DNA of 64,000 bases, from the NCBI RefSeq assembly GCF_000733865.1, contig NZ_JPOK01000004.1:62001-126000 (forward strand), read 5' to 3'. This stretch comes from Mycoplasma buteonis (GTDB lineage Bacteria > Bacillota_I > Bacilli_A > Mycoplasmatales > Metamycoplasmataceae). A program made the position numbers and the translations under genes. Positions 1 to 10,875 of this stretch are shown here, one piece after another; within the stretch, counting starts at the first letter, position 1, and every line of letters begins with the position of its first letter. The notes under the pieces were generated by a model that saw only the letters and a program-made list of their open reading frames with translations, did no database searches and had not been told where the DNA came from.

Positions 1-170
1 GAAAAAGCTGATATGAAAAAGAAATTGGAAAAGATGATCAAGTAACTGTTAACCTAATTAATGATGATACTTTTGATATTAATAAAAAAGGTACATACAA
101 CATTAAATATCAAGCAACTGATAAGTTTAATAATACACAAACGAAAGTATTAAAAGTTAATGTTAAATAA
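1..170 (+). CDS. C-terminal end of a surface protein with an Ig-like repeat (partial)
   Basis: Only the last 55 codons are in the window, reading from base 3 to a TAA at 168-170. The visible part runs through VTVNLINDDTFDINKKGTYN and ends KVLKVNVK. The pattern K-G-T-Y-x-I-x-Y-x-A-T-D-x-x-x-N followed by a V-x-V strand at the end is the usual last half of bacterial Ig-like (DUF5011/Big_3 type) domains on cell-surface proteins. One in-frame TGA is read as Trp. The rest of the protein, including any signal sequence, lies outside the window, so its function cannot be stated. Confidence 0.7.
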
Positions 171-172
171 TA

Positions 173-205
173 AAAAACGAATAGAGCAATGCTTTATTCG
201 TTTTT
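173..205. terminator. Bidirectional hairpin terminator
   Basis: A 15-bp stem (173-187 with 191-205, one G-T pair) around a 3-base loop is flanked by A-run and T-run. It sits between converging genes and can end transcription from both sides. Confidence 0.8.
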
Positions 206-213
206 ATATTTAG

Positions 214-717
214 TTACTTACCGCTAATGTGCTTCTTTCTAAATCATTGTTTAATTAGATAAATATTACGATTTGTAATTAATTTAAATGAAAGAAAATA
301 ACTAAAAGCATAAATAGTAAAAACTACAAATACGTCACCTTTATATCATAATCATTCATAATGAATTTCTTGTTTTTGATCGCTAACATTCTCAACTACA
401 GTTACTGGAATTCAAGTAAAAGTTACAAAAACACCACTTAGAAAAATTAAATTTTGGACAGTAAGTGCTGAAATTTTGTTTTTAAAGGCTAGAGTTAAAC
501 CTAAGCTTAAAATAATTAGTGTATAAATAAGATTTAAAATAATTCTACCGTAATATACAATTGGTGCTTTACCACTAGTTTGGTTACTTGGGAAAAGATT
601 TATTTGAAAAATGTTGTTGCTAAAAATAACTCCAAGAATACCAAGAATAACAGCTGTTAAAATTAAGCTTAATTTATATCATTTTAATGGATTTTTAACT
701 TTTTGCTGTGTTTTCAT
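214..717 (-). CDS. Small multi-pass membrane protein, unknown function
   Basis: This encodes 167 residues from ATG at 717 to TAA at 214, and it needs four TGA codons read as Trp. There are about four hydrophobic segments: residues 15-32, near 58-78, 85-104 and 125-145. The N-terminus is short and basic (MKTQQKVKNPLK) and the C-terminus ends in a basic tail (WFRKKHISGK). I do not recognise a family. It lies directly downstream of thrS but is separated from it by a terminator, so it is probably transcribed on its own. Confidence 0.75.
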
Positions 718-724
718 TTTAATA

Positions 725-756
725 AAAAAGAGATAAGCTAGGCTTATCTATTTTTT
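725..756 (-). terminator. thrS terminator
   Basis: The stem 731-738/742-749 (AGATAAGC with GCTTATCT) is flanked by A-runs and T-runs. The right arm overlaps the thrS TAG stop codon at 748-750. Confidence 0.8.
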
Positions 757-2493
757 AGATTCCCTTAATTTAAGCATTTCAAGAACAAAATCACTTAATT
801 TAGCTGTATGAGTGTCTTGTGAGCCATAAGCACGGTATGAAACAGTGTTATCTTGACGTTCTTTTTCACCTACAATTACTTGATATTTAGATTTAGACAT
901 CTGTGCTTCACGAACTTTTTTACCTAAACGTTCATCACGATCATCAAGTTTACTACGGAAGTTAGCTTCAAAAAGAGTTGAATTAACTTCTTTTGCGTAT
1001 TCTAAATCTTCCTTGTCATTTGTAGCTGGAATAACAGTGAATTGTTTAGGAGCTAGTCAAAATGGTAAAACACCTTTTGTTTGTTCAATTAAAATAGCAA
1101 CAAATCTTTCGTATGTTCCAATTAATCCACGGTGAATCATAACTGGACGTTCGTCTTCACCATTTTTATTTGTAAAAGTAATGTCAAATCTTTCAGGTAA
1201 TAAGAAATCAAGTTGTAATGTTGAAACAGTAATTTCGTGTCCTAAAGCAGTAAAGATTTGAATATCCATTTTAGGACCATAGAAAGCAGCTTCACCTACT
1301 TTTTCTTCATATTCAACATTAAGTTCATTAAGCACATCTCTTAACTGACTTTCAGCTTCATTTCACATTTGATCATCTTCGTAATATTTTTCTTTATTTT
1401 CTGGATCACGAAGACTAAGTGAAACGTAAGCAATATTAATTTTAAAAATTGCTAATGCTTCTTTGATTAATGAGTACATTGATTTAAATTCATCAGCAAT
1501 TTGATCTTTACGAACAAAAAGGTGTCCTTCTGTTAAAAGCATCCCTCTAACACGTTCAAGACCTGTAAGAGCACCTGATTTTTCATAACGATATAATTGA
1601 GATTGTTCTGAATAACGAATAGGAAGATCACGATATGAACGTTTTTCTGTGTTATAACATAAAATATGGTGTGGACAAGTCATTGGACGTGGAATTAATC
1701 TTTCATTTTCCACGACAATTGGACGGAACATGTCATCTTTATAGTGTGCTAAATGTCCTGAAATTTTATAAAGCTCTTCTTCACCAAAATGTGGTGTTAA
1801 AACTTCTGTAAATCCATATTTACGATCCATTTTAAGCACTAAATTACGAATTTCATTATGAATGTACATTCCGTCTTCAAGTCAAAACGGTAAACCTTGA
1901 CCACCTAATTTATTAAAAGTAAATAATTTAAGTTCTTTACCTATTTTACGGTGATCTCTTTCTTTACGATCTTTTAAAATTTCTAAATAAGAATCTAGTT
2001 CCTCTTTAGTTTCTCAAGAAGTACCATAAATTCTAGTTAATTGAATATTGTCACTATTTCCTCTTCAATAAGCACCAGCTAGTGATAATAATTTAAAGTT
2101 TTTAATATTTTTAGTAGATTCAACATGACCACCAGCACATAAATCTGTAAAAATTACTTTATGGTTAAGCGGATCAACAAGTGCATAAAAAGTGATTGTT
2201 TCACCTTTAGCAACTAATTCATCATATAACTCTTTTTTGTATGGTTTGTTAGCAAAATCATAACCATCAATTGAAACTTCTTTCATTTCTAAGTTTCTTG
2301 ATGCTAATCTTTTCATTTCTTTTTCAATTTTGTTTAATTCTGAATCTGTTAATGGTTCTTTAAATTCAAAATCATAGTAAAAACCTTCGTCTGTTGCAGG
2401 ACCAAAACCTAACTTTGTTTCTGGATAAAGTCTAAGGACTGCTGCAGCTAAAAGGTGACTTGTTGTGTGGTTTAAATGTTTGTTAGCTTTCAT
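748..2493 (-). CDS. thrS: Threonine--tRNA ligase lacking the TGS domain
   Basis: The enzyme attaches threonine to tRNA-Thr in the cytosol. The 581-residue protein starts directly at the editing domain: the zinc/editing motif HxxxH (HTTSH) lies at residues 10-14 and its partner C-x-x-x-H (CAGGH) near residue 119. The class II core follows with motif 2 ([20 protein letters not shown]) and the C-terminal anticodon domain, ending [13 protein letters not shown]. The N-terminal TGS domain of E. coli ThrRS (about 60 residues) is absent. ATG 2493 has a good ribosome-binding site (AGGAG, 8 bases upstream) and a TATAAT at 2519-2524. Three in-frame TGA codons are Trp. The editing residues are kept, in contrast to leuS in this window. 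Confidence 0.95.
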
Positions 2494-2518
2494 TTTTTCT
2501 CCTATTTTAGGTAACGTT

Positions 2519-2524
2519 ATTATA
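2519..2524 (-). promoter_or_regulatory. -10 box of thrS
   Basis: TATAAT on the minus strand, 25 bases before the thrS ATG, with the AGGAG ribosome-binding site between. I see no T-box leader in the 194-bp gap to trpS (2494-2687), which is otherwise featureless AT-rich DNA. Confidence 0.6.
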
Positions 2525-2687
2525 TAACTTTTTCATTTTGTACATACTGCTAAGAAAGTCAGTGATATCAAATATGTTTTTAATATTATTTAAAATTATA
2601 TAGCAAAGATTTTAAAACTTTAAAATAAGAAAAAACGAGTAAAAATTTAGTTCTTTGTTAAAACTAGATTACTAAAATTAACTTACT

Positions 2688-3689
2688 TTATTTTTTAAAG
2701 TAAAGTCCCATTTTTTTCATTAATTTATTTACGTTTTTATTAGCAATGATACTTGCTTTAATCGCTCCTCGGTCGGTAATTTGATCAACAACTTTTAAAG
2801 CTTCATTATATTTAGATTGAATATTTTCAAGTAAAGTTTTTACTTCAGTAGCAACAGCTTCTTTAAATTGTTTATAATCTGCATCTTTGAATTTTTCAGC
2901 TGCTGATTCGACTGAAATATTCGTTAAAGCTGCATAAATATTTAAAAGGTTTAAAATACCAGGCTTATCTTTTGAAATATATACTTTACCTTCTGAATCA
3001 GTTACAGCTTTCATAATTTTGTTATAAGCTTGTTGTGGATTTTCTAAAAGATAAATAGTTGATTTAGTTCCGTGTTCACTTTTAGACATTTTTGAAGTAG
3101 GATCAGTTAAAGATTTAATGCGAGCTCCTACAGTGGGAATATATCCATCAGGCAAGGTAAAAGAGGTATTATATTTTGAATTAAGTCTTTCAGCAATATT
3201 TCTAGTTAACTCTAAATGTTGTGTTTGATCTTCACCGATTGGAACAATATCAGGATTATATAAAAGAATATCACCTGCCATTAAAGTTGGATACATTAAT
3301 AAGTTAGTTGGTATTTTATTAGTTCCATTTGTTTGTTTTAATTTAGTTGCCTTATCTTTGTATTGCGTCATTCTTTGAAGCTCACCAATTGTTGTTTCAG
3401 ATGCACAAAGTCATTGCATCATTGCGTGCGCCTCTACTTGTGATTGATAAAAAATTGTAGCTTTTTCAGGATCTAAACCACAAGCTAAATAAAGAGCAAC
3501 GATAGTTTTACGTCCTTTTCTAAGTTCTGCTGCATCAACTGTACCAGTTGTTAAAGCGTGTAAATCAGCTACAAAAAAGTATGATTCATATTCATCTTGA
3601 AGTTGAATAAAATTACGGATTGCACCAATGTAATTCCCTAATGTTAAATCACCAGTTGGTTTAATTCCGCTAACTAATTTTTTTTGCAT
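2688..3689 (-). CDS. trpS: Tryptophan--tRNA ligase
   Basis: This class I synthetase charges tRNA-Trp. In a TGA=Trp organism it must supply tRNAs for both UGG and UGA. The 333 residues match the usual bacterial length. Residues near the N-terminus (SGIKPTGDLTLGNYIGAIRN) carry the TLGNY form of the HIGH signature, and KMSKS is present (SKMSKSEHG). The start ATG 3689 has GAGGAAA 6 bases upstream. One TGA codon falls within it. It is a single gene with its own promoter, divergent from secA. Confidence 0.97.
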
Positions 3690-3715
3690 ATTTTCCTCTC
3701 GAATTTGTTTTATTA

Positions 3716-3721
3716 ATTATA
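3716..3721 (-). promoter_or_regulatory. -10 box of trpS
   Basis: Minus-strand TATAAT 27 bases upstream of the trpS start codon, followed by the GAGGAAA ribosome-binding site. Confidence 0.6.
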
Positions 3722-3843
3722 TTAAAATATAATCCATTTAGCTTAGAAAAGTAATTTTATAACTATCAAATTTTGAAGCTAAAAATCATTTTATTTTTTA
3801 GATTAATAAGGGATTTACTCTGCTAAAAATCTATAAAACTAGG

Positions 3844-3849
3844 TATAAT
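3844..3849 (+). promoter_or_regulatory. secA promoter giving a leaderless or near-leaderless mRNA
   Basis: A perfect TATAAT ends only 10 bases before the secA ATG at 3860, so transcription should start within a few bases of the start codon. No ribosome-binding sequence is present (ATTAAAACAATT ATG). Confidence 0.7.
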
Positions 3850-3859
3850 TAAAACAATT

Positions 3860-6800
3860 ATGAAAAAAATAAGAGATTTTTTTGATTTTAAAACTTCCGA
3901 AATGAAGATTGCAGAACGATCATTAAAGAAAATTAACGAAATAGAACATATTGTTGAAAAATTTACAGATGAAGAATTAAAAGCACAGACTGATTTTTTT
4001 AAATCTCTTCTTGCAAAAGGACACACGCTAGAAGAGATTAGAAATGATGTTTTCGCAGTTTCTCGTGAAGCAACAAAACGTGTGCTTGGTAAACGCCCTT
4101 ATGACGTGCAAATGCTAGGTGGATTATTGTTAGATTTAGGTTCTGTTGCAGAAATGAAAACAGGTGAAGGTAAAACTATAACCTCAATTGCTCCTGTTTA
4201 TTTAAACGCTCTTCTTGGTAAGGGAGCGATTGTTTCAACAGTTAATGAATATCTTAGTGAACGTGATGCCGAAGAAATGGGTCAAGTTTTTAATTTTCTC
4301 GGTTTAAGTGTTGGTATTAATAAAGCACAAATGGATCCAAGTATGAAGCGTGAAGCTTATGCTTGTGATATTACCTACTCAGTTCACTCTGAGTTAGGTT
4401 TTGATTATCTACGTGATAACATGGTTGGATCAGCAAGCGAAAAAGTTCAAAGAGGATTACAATTCTGTTTAATTGATGAAGTTGATTCTATTTTAATTGA
4501 TGAAGCTAAAACACCTTTGATTATTTCAGGTGGAGAACAAGAAGATATTTCTAGTTATTTTGCTGCAGATCAATTTGTTCGTACTTTAGGTAATGGTGAT
4601 TACGTAATTGATGACGAAAGTAAAGCAATTAACTTAACTCACTCTGGAATTGCAAAAGCAAACGCTTTTTATAAAGTAAAAAATCTTTATGATATTGAAA
4701 ATTCAGAAACAGTTCACTTAGTTTCTAATGCTTTAAGAGCTCATAAAATTATGCGTAATGATGTAGAGTACATTGTTCGTGAAGGAAAAATTGAGTTAGT
4801 CGATGCTTTCACAGGTCGTATTATGGATGGTCGGAGCTATTCAGAAGGTTTACAACAAGCTTTACAAGCTAAAGAAATGGTTGAAATTGAACCAGAAACT
4901 AAAACTCTTGCAACTATTACTTATCAAAACTTTTTCCGTATGTTTAAAAAGCTGTGTGGAATGACAGGAACAGGAAAAACTGAAGAACAAGAATTTATCG
5001 ATATTTACAATATGCGTGTGAATGTTGTTCCAACTAATAAACCAATTCAAAGAATTGATGAACCTGATGCAATTTTTGCAACTTATGATGATAAATGACA
5101 AGCTGCTGCTGATAAAATTCAAGAACTTTATCAAAAAGGACAACCTGTTTTAGTTGGTACTGCTCAAATTGAAGATTCAGAAATCTTGCACCATATTTTA
5201 TTAAATAGAGGAGTTCCTCATACTGTCTTAAATGCAAAACAAAATGCATCTGAAGCAGAAATTATTTCACAAGCTGGACAAGTTAAAGCTGTTACAATCG
5301 CAACTAACATGGCTGGACGTGGGACGGACATTAAACCATCTAAAGAGGCTATCGCACTTGGTGGATTATATGTTTTAGGAACAGATAAAGCTGAATCAAG
5401 AAGAATTGATAATCAGTTGCGTGGAAGAAGTGGGCGTCAAGGTGATGTAGGTACCAGTAAATTTTATGTGTCAATTCAAGATCAATTAATGCAGCGTTTT
5501 TCAAACTATGAAAATTTTGCTGATGCATATAAAAGCGAGCAAGGTAAAGAAATTACAAACAAAAACCTAAGATTTGCTTTCAATCAAGCTCAGAAAAAAA
5601 TTGAAGGGTTTAATTACGATTCTCGTAAATCTGTTTTAAACTATGATGATGTTATTCGTCAACAAAGAGATTTAATTTATGCACAAAGAGATTTAATCTT
5701 AACAACTCCTTATGTAGATCAAGTAGTTCGAAGAATGATTGAATCATCAGCGAAAGCGATTGTTCATAGTGGAGAGTATTACTTACATAATAAAACTTAT
5801 AACTATGAAGCACTTACACAATTTTTAAACGAAAATATTGGGAAATTAGTTCAATTTAATTTTGATTATGAAGAAATTCATAAAATTCACGAAAATGATT
5901 TACCTGAATATATAGCGAATATCATTTTAACTGTTTATTCACATTGAAAAGAAAATGCTTTAGAAAATTCTTCTTCAGAAGAATTGCAAGCAATTGAACG
6001 TGAAATCATTTTAACTACTTTGGATGAAAAATGACAAAGACATATTAATATGATGGACAAATTACGTTCAAACGTTAACTTAGTGCAATATTCACAAAAA
6101 AATCCATATCAAGTTTATACCGATGAAGGTACAAAAACTTTTAAATTCATGTTAGAAGATATTGCTTATGGTGTAATGCTTAAAATCTTTAGTCATCGAA
6201 TTGGTAAAAAATCAATTATTACTAAAGAAATTAGAAATGATTCTGTCTTTCAACAAATTTCTAGAACATTTTATTTTGATCCATACCTTGATGTCGAACA
6301 ACAAGAGCAACAACTTTTAGAACTTTATTATTCAGTAAAAAGACGTTTAGATGAAATTGAACAAGAAGCTAAATTGCAGCAAGATAGCTCTTCAATAAAT
6401 GAAAAAGATTTAGAAAATGCAGATGGTAAAGAGCAAAAAGAAAATATTAATCAATTAGAAGATAATGAAAATAGTCTTATAGTAGATTTTGATAGTTCAC
6501 AAAGCTCAGAGCAAATAAATGATGAGTTTTTAGTAATGCCAAAGCAAGCAGTTGAATTAACTTTCGAGGAAGAACTTCAAAATAAGCTAGAAGAAACTAA
6601 AAATGAATTAGAAAGCTTGTTAAAAGAGCACGAAAAAACTAATGAAGAATCTCAAAACATCATTAAACAAACTGAAGTTGAGCCTGAAAATATGATGCTA
6701 TTGCTTCGCTTAGGCAGAATTATGCAACAAGTTATTGATGAAGAAAATAAAATTAATTATCTAAAAGAAAAAATAGCTCGATATGAAAAAGATTTAGGAA

Positions 6801-7126
6801 TAGCTAAACAAGTAGATAATCCTTTAATTACAGATAACAGTTTTATTGAGCAAAAAGAAGACAAGCAAACTCAAACACACACTCCTAAAAAACGTGGAAG
6901 ACCAAAAAAAGTAGTTAACGAACAAAATGAAAAAGATGTAAATAAAAAAGAAAAAACAACAGAGAAGAAAGTTTCTGTAAAAAATAAAAAAGCAAGTGAA
7001 AAACCTGCTAAGAAAAGACAAAAAGAAACAAAAAAAGCTAAAGATGTAAAAGATAAAAAAGAAAATAAAAATAATGCAAAACCTGTTGCTAAAAAGAAAA
7101 AAGCAGTAAAAGAAAATGAAAAATAA
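3860..7126 (+). CDS. secA: Preprotein translocase ATPase SecA with a long charged C-terminal tail
   Basis: SecA is the motor ATPase that pushes secretory proteins through SecYEG. The 1088-residue protein has the expected order: nucleotide-binding domain 1 with Walker A (MKTGEGKT) and DEVD box, preprotein cross-linking domain, then NBD2 with GRGTDI and GRSGRQGD, then helical scaffold and wing. Canonical SecA ends near residue 830. The remaining 250 residues are an acidic coiled-coil stretch followed by a lysine-rich tail (about residues 1005-1088) containing RGRPKK at 1012-1017. The usual zinc-binding CxCxSG tail is absent. Four or more TGA codons are Trp. The start at 3860 is dictated by the promoter position. 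The stop overlaps the next gene by 11 bases. Confidence 0.97.
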
Positions 7127-7589
7127 ATTTAAAGATAAATTAAGATTTGAATTTACTTCAAAAAGATTTTGAATTATAAATTTTTCATTTTTAATTTTCT
7201 GATTAGTTTTATTTTTACTTGTTAGCTTTTTGGGTTACAAAAATGTACCAAACAATTCTAAATATTTAGATGCTTTTAGCGTAAGTAGTTTTATTACTTT
7301 TCTAATTGTTTTATTAATTTTAGTATTTAAATGAGGTTTTTTAAGACATACAATTAATAAAACTCGTGATTCACTAGATACTAATAAAAAAATGAGACAA
7401 GAAGCAAAATTAAAGAAAATGACTGAAACTGAGAAAAAAGTTTATTTAAAAATGCAAGCTGAAAAAGAAGCACAAAGAGAAAATAAACTTAATAAAGTTT
7501 ATACTAATTTCCCTTATTATTTTGCTTTACTGTTTTGATTTGTTTTAACTCTTCCTGTCATTGCAATTATTATTAATGCAATTAATTAA
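7116..7589 (+). CDS. Three-helix membrane protein downstream of secA, unknown function
   Basis: This encodes 157 residues from ATG 7116, which lies inside the last codons of secA (11-base overlap), to TAA 7589. Hydrophobic segments lie near residues 20-40, 60-78 and 133-155. Between the second and third is a long charged stretch (about 85-130) rich in Lys and Glu that should form a cytosolic helix. Four TGA codons are read as Trp. The overlap implies translational coupling to secA and a possible link to secretion, but I recognise no SecE/SecG/YidC signature, so the role stays unknown. Confidence 0.75.
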
Positions 7590-7612
7590 ATGTCACAATG
7601 TGGCATTTTTTT
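7588..7612 (+). terminator. secA operon terminator
   Basis: ATGTCAC / GTGGCAT stem (7590-7596 with 7600-7606, one G-T pair), 3-base loop, followed by seven T. Confidence 0.75.
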
Positions 7613-7616
7613 ATAC

Positions 7617-7642
7617 AAAAAAAGCACACGAAGTGCTTTTTA
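7617..7642. terminator. Second hairpin terminator after the secA operon
   Basis: AAAAGCAC / GTGCTTTT stem (7620-7627 with 7633-7640) with A-run before and T-run after. It can work on either strand. Confidence 0.7.
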
Positions 7643-7703
7643 CATTATTATTTAAATGAAATATGAAAAAAATTATAATTGTTTAATAAAAAGGACAACA
7701 CTT

Positions 7704-7914
7704 ATGATTGAAAACCTTTTACAAAATAAATGAAATTAAGAAATACTTAATTTAAAAGTAAATGAATGAATTTATATTAAAAATATTTGATAGAAATTTT
7801 GAAATAAATCAAATTAGAAATTTCTTTAATAAGCGATAAATAGATATAGAAAATATAAAAATAAAATATCAAAAAATAAATAGAGTTCTGTTGAGGATTT
7901 TAAATCCTCATTAA
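7704..7914 (+). pseudogene. Possible decayed gene remnant
   Basis: A clean TATAAT (7674-7679), an AAAAGGA ribosome-binding site and ATG 7704 lead into only 11 codons (MIENLLQNKWN). After the stop, short in-frame stretches continue across one more stop and a shift of frame: EILNLKVNEWIYIKNI, then FDRNFEINQIRNFFNKR and IDIENIKIKYQKINRVLL, ending at 7914. The pieces read like protein rather than random AT-rich DNA, which suggests a dead gene. I do not recognise the parent family. A hairpin (7892-7910) lies at the end. The rest of 7642-8033 holds nothing I can support. Confidence 0.3.
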
Positions 7915-8033
7915 AAGTATATTCTCAATTTTAGAAAAATTAAACAGATTTTTAGTCATAAAAAAGTTTAAAAAGCAAAAATGTAATTTTTATATTTTTT
8001 TCACCTATTTTTTTAACTTTTTAATTTTTATTA

Positions 8034-8064
8034 AAATAAAAAATGTGGAATGTTTCCACATTTT
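8034..8064 (-). terminator. gyrA terminator
   Basis: Perfect 11-bp stem (8040-8050 with 8054-8064, TTCC/GGAA at the tip) with a minus-strand T-run on the low-coordinate side. Confidence 0.85.
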
Positions 8065-8081
8065 AAGTCTAAAAACCAGTT

Positions 8082-10730
8082 TTATTCTTCATTACTTTCG
8101 TTTTTAATAACATCAATAGCAACAATCTCATCACCGTCTTTTAGATTAATTATCTTAACACCTTTTGAGTTACGTGAAGTTTCACTAATTTGATTAATTT
8201 TTGTTCTAATAGTAATACCAGAAGATGTAATAATTAAAAGTTCATCACTCATAGAAACAAAACGAGCAAATACTAAGTGTCCTGCTTTTGTAGTGTTAAT
8301 ACCCGTAATACCTTTAGCACCACGTTTTGTTAAACGATATTCATCATGATGAGTAAGCTTTCCAAATCCTTTGCTTCCGATTGATAAAATTAAATCACCA
8401 TCTTTATTTGAAGAACATGAAATTACTTTTTGGTTTTCTGATAAATTAATAGCTTTTACTCCTGAAGCTGATCTTCCCATTGGACGAACATCAGAACAGT
8501 TGAATTTAACAATATTTTTATCATTATTAGCCACAAGAATTAAATCATCATCACTAACAACAAGAGCACGTACTAAAAAGTCATTTTCTTTAAGTGAGAA
8601 AGCTTTTAATCCATTAGCACGAATATTTTCAAAGTAGCTTAAAGAAGATTTTTTAAATAATCCTTTTTCGGTTAAAGTAGCTAAATATAAATCCTCTGAA
8701 TAATCTTTAATATCAAGCATAGAAACGATTTTTTCACCATTTTCTACATCAAGGCTTGGAATAACATTAATGAATGGAAGTCCTTTTGATTGTTTTGAAC
8801 CTTCTGGAATTTGGTGTCCACGTATTTTATACGCTTTACCAAAGTTAGAAAATAAAAGTAAATCTGTATGTGTCGAAGTTTGAACAAGCATTGAAATATC
8901 ATCATTGTTATATGTTTTCATACCAACTGAACCAACACCACCACGGTTTTGTAAATTATAATCCTCTAAATCAACACGTTTAACATAACCGTTAACACTA
9001 GCTGTAACTACAATTTCACGTTCAACAATTAAATCTTCATCAGAAATATTGCCAGCTGCAGATTCATCAATTTTTGTTCGTCTATTGTCACCATATTTTT
9101 CTTTAATTTCAGTTAATTCTGTAACAATTAAATCAAGTAGTTTTTCTTCAGAAGCTAAAATTTCTTTAATATGATTAATTTCTGCTTCTAAATCAGAAAT
9201 TTCTTGGTTCATTTTTTCAATATTTAAACCAGTTAATCTTCTAAGGTTCATATCTAAAATTGCTTTAGTTTGAACTTCAGTTAAACTAAATCTGTCAGCA
9301 AGTTTATTTTGTGCTTCTTGATCTGTTTTTGAACCTTTAATAATTGCAATAACTTCATCAATGTTAGAAACAGCAATTTTTAAACCAGCAAGAACATGAG
9401 CACGCTCTTCCGCCTTATTTAAATCAAATTTTAATCTACGTGTGACAACATCTTTTTGGTGCTCTAAATAAATTTCTAATGCTTGTTTTAAATTAAGCAA
9501 TTTTGGCTCACCTTTAACAAGTGCAACCATATTAACATTAAAGTTATTTTGTAAATATGATTTTTGGTATAACTTATTTAAAAGAATATGAGGGTTAACG
9601 TTACGTTTAACATCAATAACTATTCTTATTCCTTCACGATTAGATTCATCACGTAAATCCGAAATACCTTCGATAATTTTATCTTTATGAAGCTCAGCTA
9701 TCTTTTGAACTAAAGTAGTTTTTCTAACTGCATAAGGTATTTCACGAACAATAATTTTACTTCTTCCGTTAGCGTGTTCAATTACTTCACAGTTTGAACG
9801 AATAGTAATTTTACCTCTACCTGTTTCATAAGCATCTAAAATCCCTTTAGTACCAAGGATTGTTGCACCAGTAGGGAAATCTGGACCTTTAATGTAATTC
9901 ATTAACTCTTTAGTTGTAATTTCAGGATTTTTTGCAAGTGCAATTGTAGCATCAATAGCTTCTGATAAGTTATGTGGTGGGATTTCAGTTGCCATACCAA
10001 CTGCAATTCCTGTTGATCCTGAAACAAGTAAATTAGGGAAACGAGACGGAAGCACAGAAGGTTCAACTTCACTAGCATCATAGTTATCAACAAAATCAAC
10101 TGTATCTTTTTTAATTCCATTAAGCATTTCAGATGAAAGCTTAGACATTCTAGCTTCTGTATAACGCATTGCTGCAGGTTCATCACCATCAATTGAACCA
10201 AAATTACCATGACCATCAACTAAAGGATATCTCATTGAAAAATCTTGAGCCATTCTTACCATTGCTTCATAAACAGAGCTATCTCCGTGTGGGTGATACT
10301 TACCAAGAACATCACCTACAATTCTTGCACTTTTACGATGTTGACTACCTGGTGTTATACCTAACTCAGCCATATCAAATAAAATTCTACGATGTACTGG
10401 TTTTAATCCATCACGAGCATCAGGAAGAGCACGTGATACAATAACACTCATTGCATATTCTAAAAATGAATTGCGCATTTCAGAATCAATAACAACTGGT
10501 TCAAGTCCATCAGTAGGTTCAGAAATAATTTGTGATTGAACTTGATACTCTTCAAGTTCTTGAGGAACTACCTCTTCTTCAAATTCTTCTTTTAGTTCAA
10601 CAGTTTTTTTCTTTCCAAAAACTCTGCGATTATCCTCTTCAAATTCGTATTCTTTATCAAGTTCTAATGTTAAAGTCTCTTTTGTTTCTTTCGTATCATC
10701 TATAATTGAATTTTTATCTTTAAGATCCAT
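8082..10730 (-). CDS. gyrA: DNA gyrase subunit A
   Basis: This is the breakage-reunion subunit that, with GyrB, supercoils DNA. The 882 residues contain the winged-helix core from about residue 80 with the catalytic tyrosine in AAMRYTEAR (Tyr190) and the quinolone region [14 protein letters not shown], where Ser151 and Glu155 correspond to E. coli 83 and 87. The C-terminal beta-pinwheel carries a degenerate GyrA box, QNRGGVG (usually QRRGGKG). That box, together with the [14 protein letters not shown] region, favours GyrA over ParC. The first about 70 residues are an acidic extension not found in E. coli. An offset of about 70 is also known from M. hominis GyrA numbering (Ser153 for Ser83). 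The start has TAGGAGC upstream. The gene is probably monocistronic. Confidence 0.93.
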   Translation of the reverse strand: MDLKDKNSIIDDTKETKETLTLELDKEYEFEEDNRRVFGKKKTVELKEEFEEEVVPQELEEYQVQSQIISEPTDGLEPVVIDSEMRNSFLEYAMSVIVSRALPDARDGLKPVHRRILFDMAELGITPGSQHRKSARIVGDVLGKYHPHGDSSVYEAMVRMAQDFSMRYPLVDGHGNFGSIDGDEPAAMRYTEARMSKLSSEMLNGIKKDTVDFVDNYDASEVEPSVLPSRFPNLLVSGSTGIAVGMATEIPPHNLSEAIDATIALAKNPEITTKELMNYIKGPDFPTGATILGTKGILDAYETGRGKITIRSNCEVIEHANGRSKIIVREIPYAVRKTTLVQKIAELHKDKIIEGISDLRDESNREGIRIVIDVKRNVNPHILLNKLYQKSYLQNNFNVNMVALVKGEPKLLNLKQALEIYLEHQKDVVTRRLKFDLNKAEERAHVLAGLKIAVSNIDEVIAIIKGSKTDQEAQNKLADRFSLTEVQTKAILDMNLRRLTGLNIEKMNQEISDLEAEINHIKEILASEEKLLDLIVTELTEIKEKYGDNRRTKIDESAAGNISDEDLIVEREIVVTASVNGYVKRVDLEDYNLQNRGGVGSVGMKTYNNDDISMLVQTSTHTDLLLFSNFGKAYKIRGHQIPEGSKQSKGLPFINVIPSLDVENGEKIVSMLDIKDYSEDLYLATLTEKGLFKKSSLSYFENIRANGLKAFSLKENDFLVRALVVSDDDLILVANNDKNIVKFNCSDVRPMGRSASGVKAINLSENQKVISCSSNKDGDLILSIGSKGFGKLTHHDEYRLTKRGAKGITGINTTKAGHLVFARFVSMSDELLIITSSGITIRTKINQISETSRNSKGVKIINLKDGDEIVAIDVIKNESNEE

Positions 10731-10782
10731 ATTTGCTCCTAGCTTAAAAGTAATATTTAATAAAATATAAATATTTTATTAA

Positions 10783-10788
10783 ATTATA
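10783..10788 (-). promoter_or_regulatory. -10 box of gyrA
   Basis: Minus-strand TATAAT preceded directly by TG, about 53 bases before the gyrA start. Confidence 0.5.
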
Positions 10789-10842
10789 CATTTTTTTGCT
10801 TTTTTTACTACTAAAAGCAAGATTGAACAGCTAAAAATAATA

Positions 10843-10872
10843 AAAATAAAAATGGATACTAAGTATCCATTT
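10843..10872 (-). terminator. mscL terminator
   Basis: Perfect 10-bp stem (10850-10859 with 10863-10872, AAATGGATAC / GTATCCATTT), 3-base loop and a minus-strand T-rich tail. Confidence 0.85.
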
Positions 10873-10875
10873 GAA

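Noticed and set aside
2494-2687. T-box or other leader for thrS/trpS
   Set aside because: The gap is short and shows no T-box sequence (TGGNACCGCG-like) on either strand.
2640-2690. trpS terminator
   Set aside because: Only a 5-bp TAGTT/AACTA stem with a poor T-run is visible, too weak to list.
7892-7910. TGAGGATTT hairpin as terminator
   Set aside because: The stem is perfect but there is no T-run on either side and the loop is one base.
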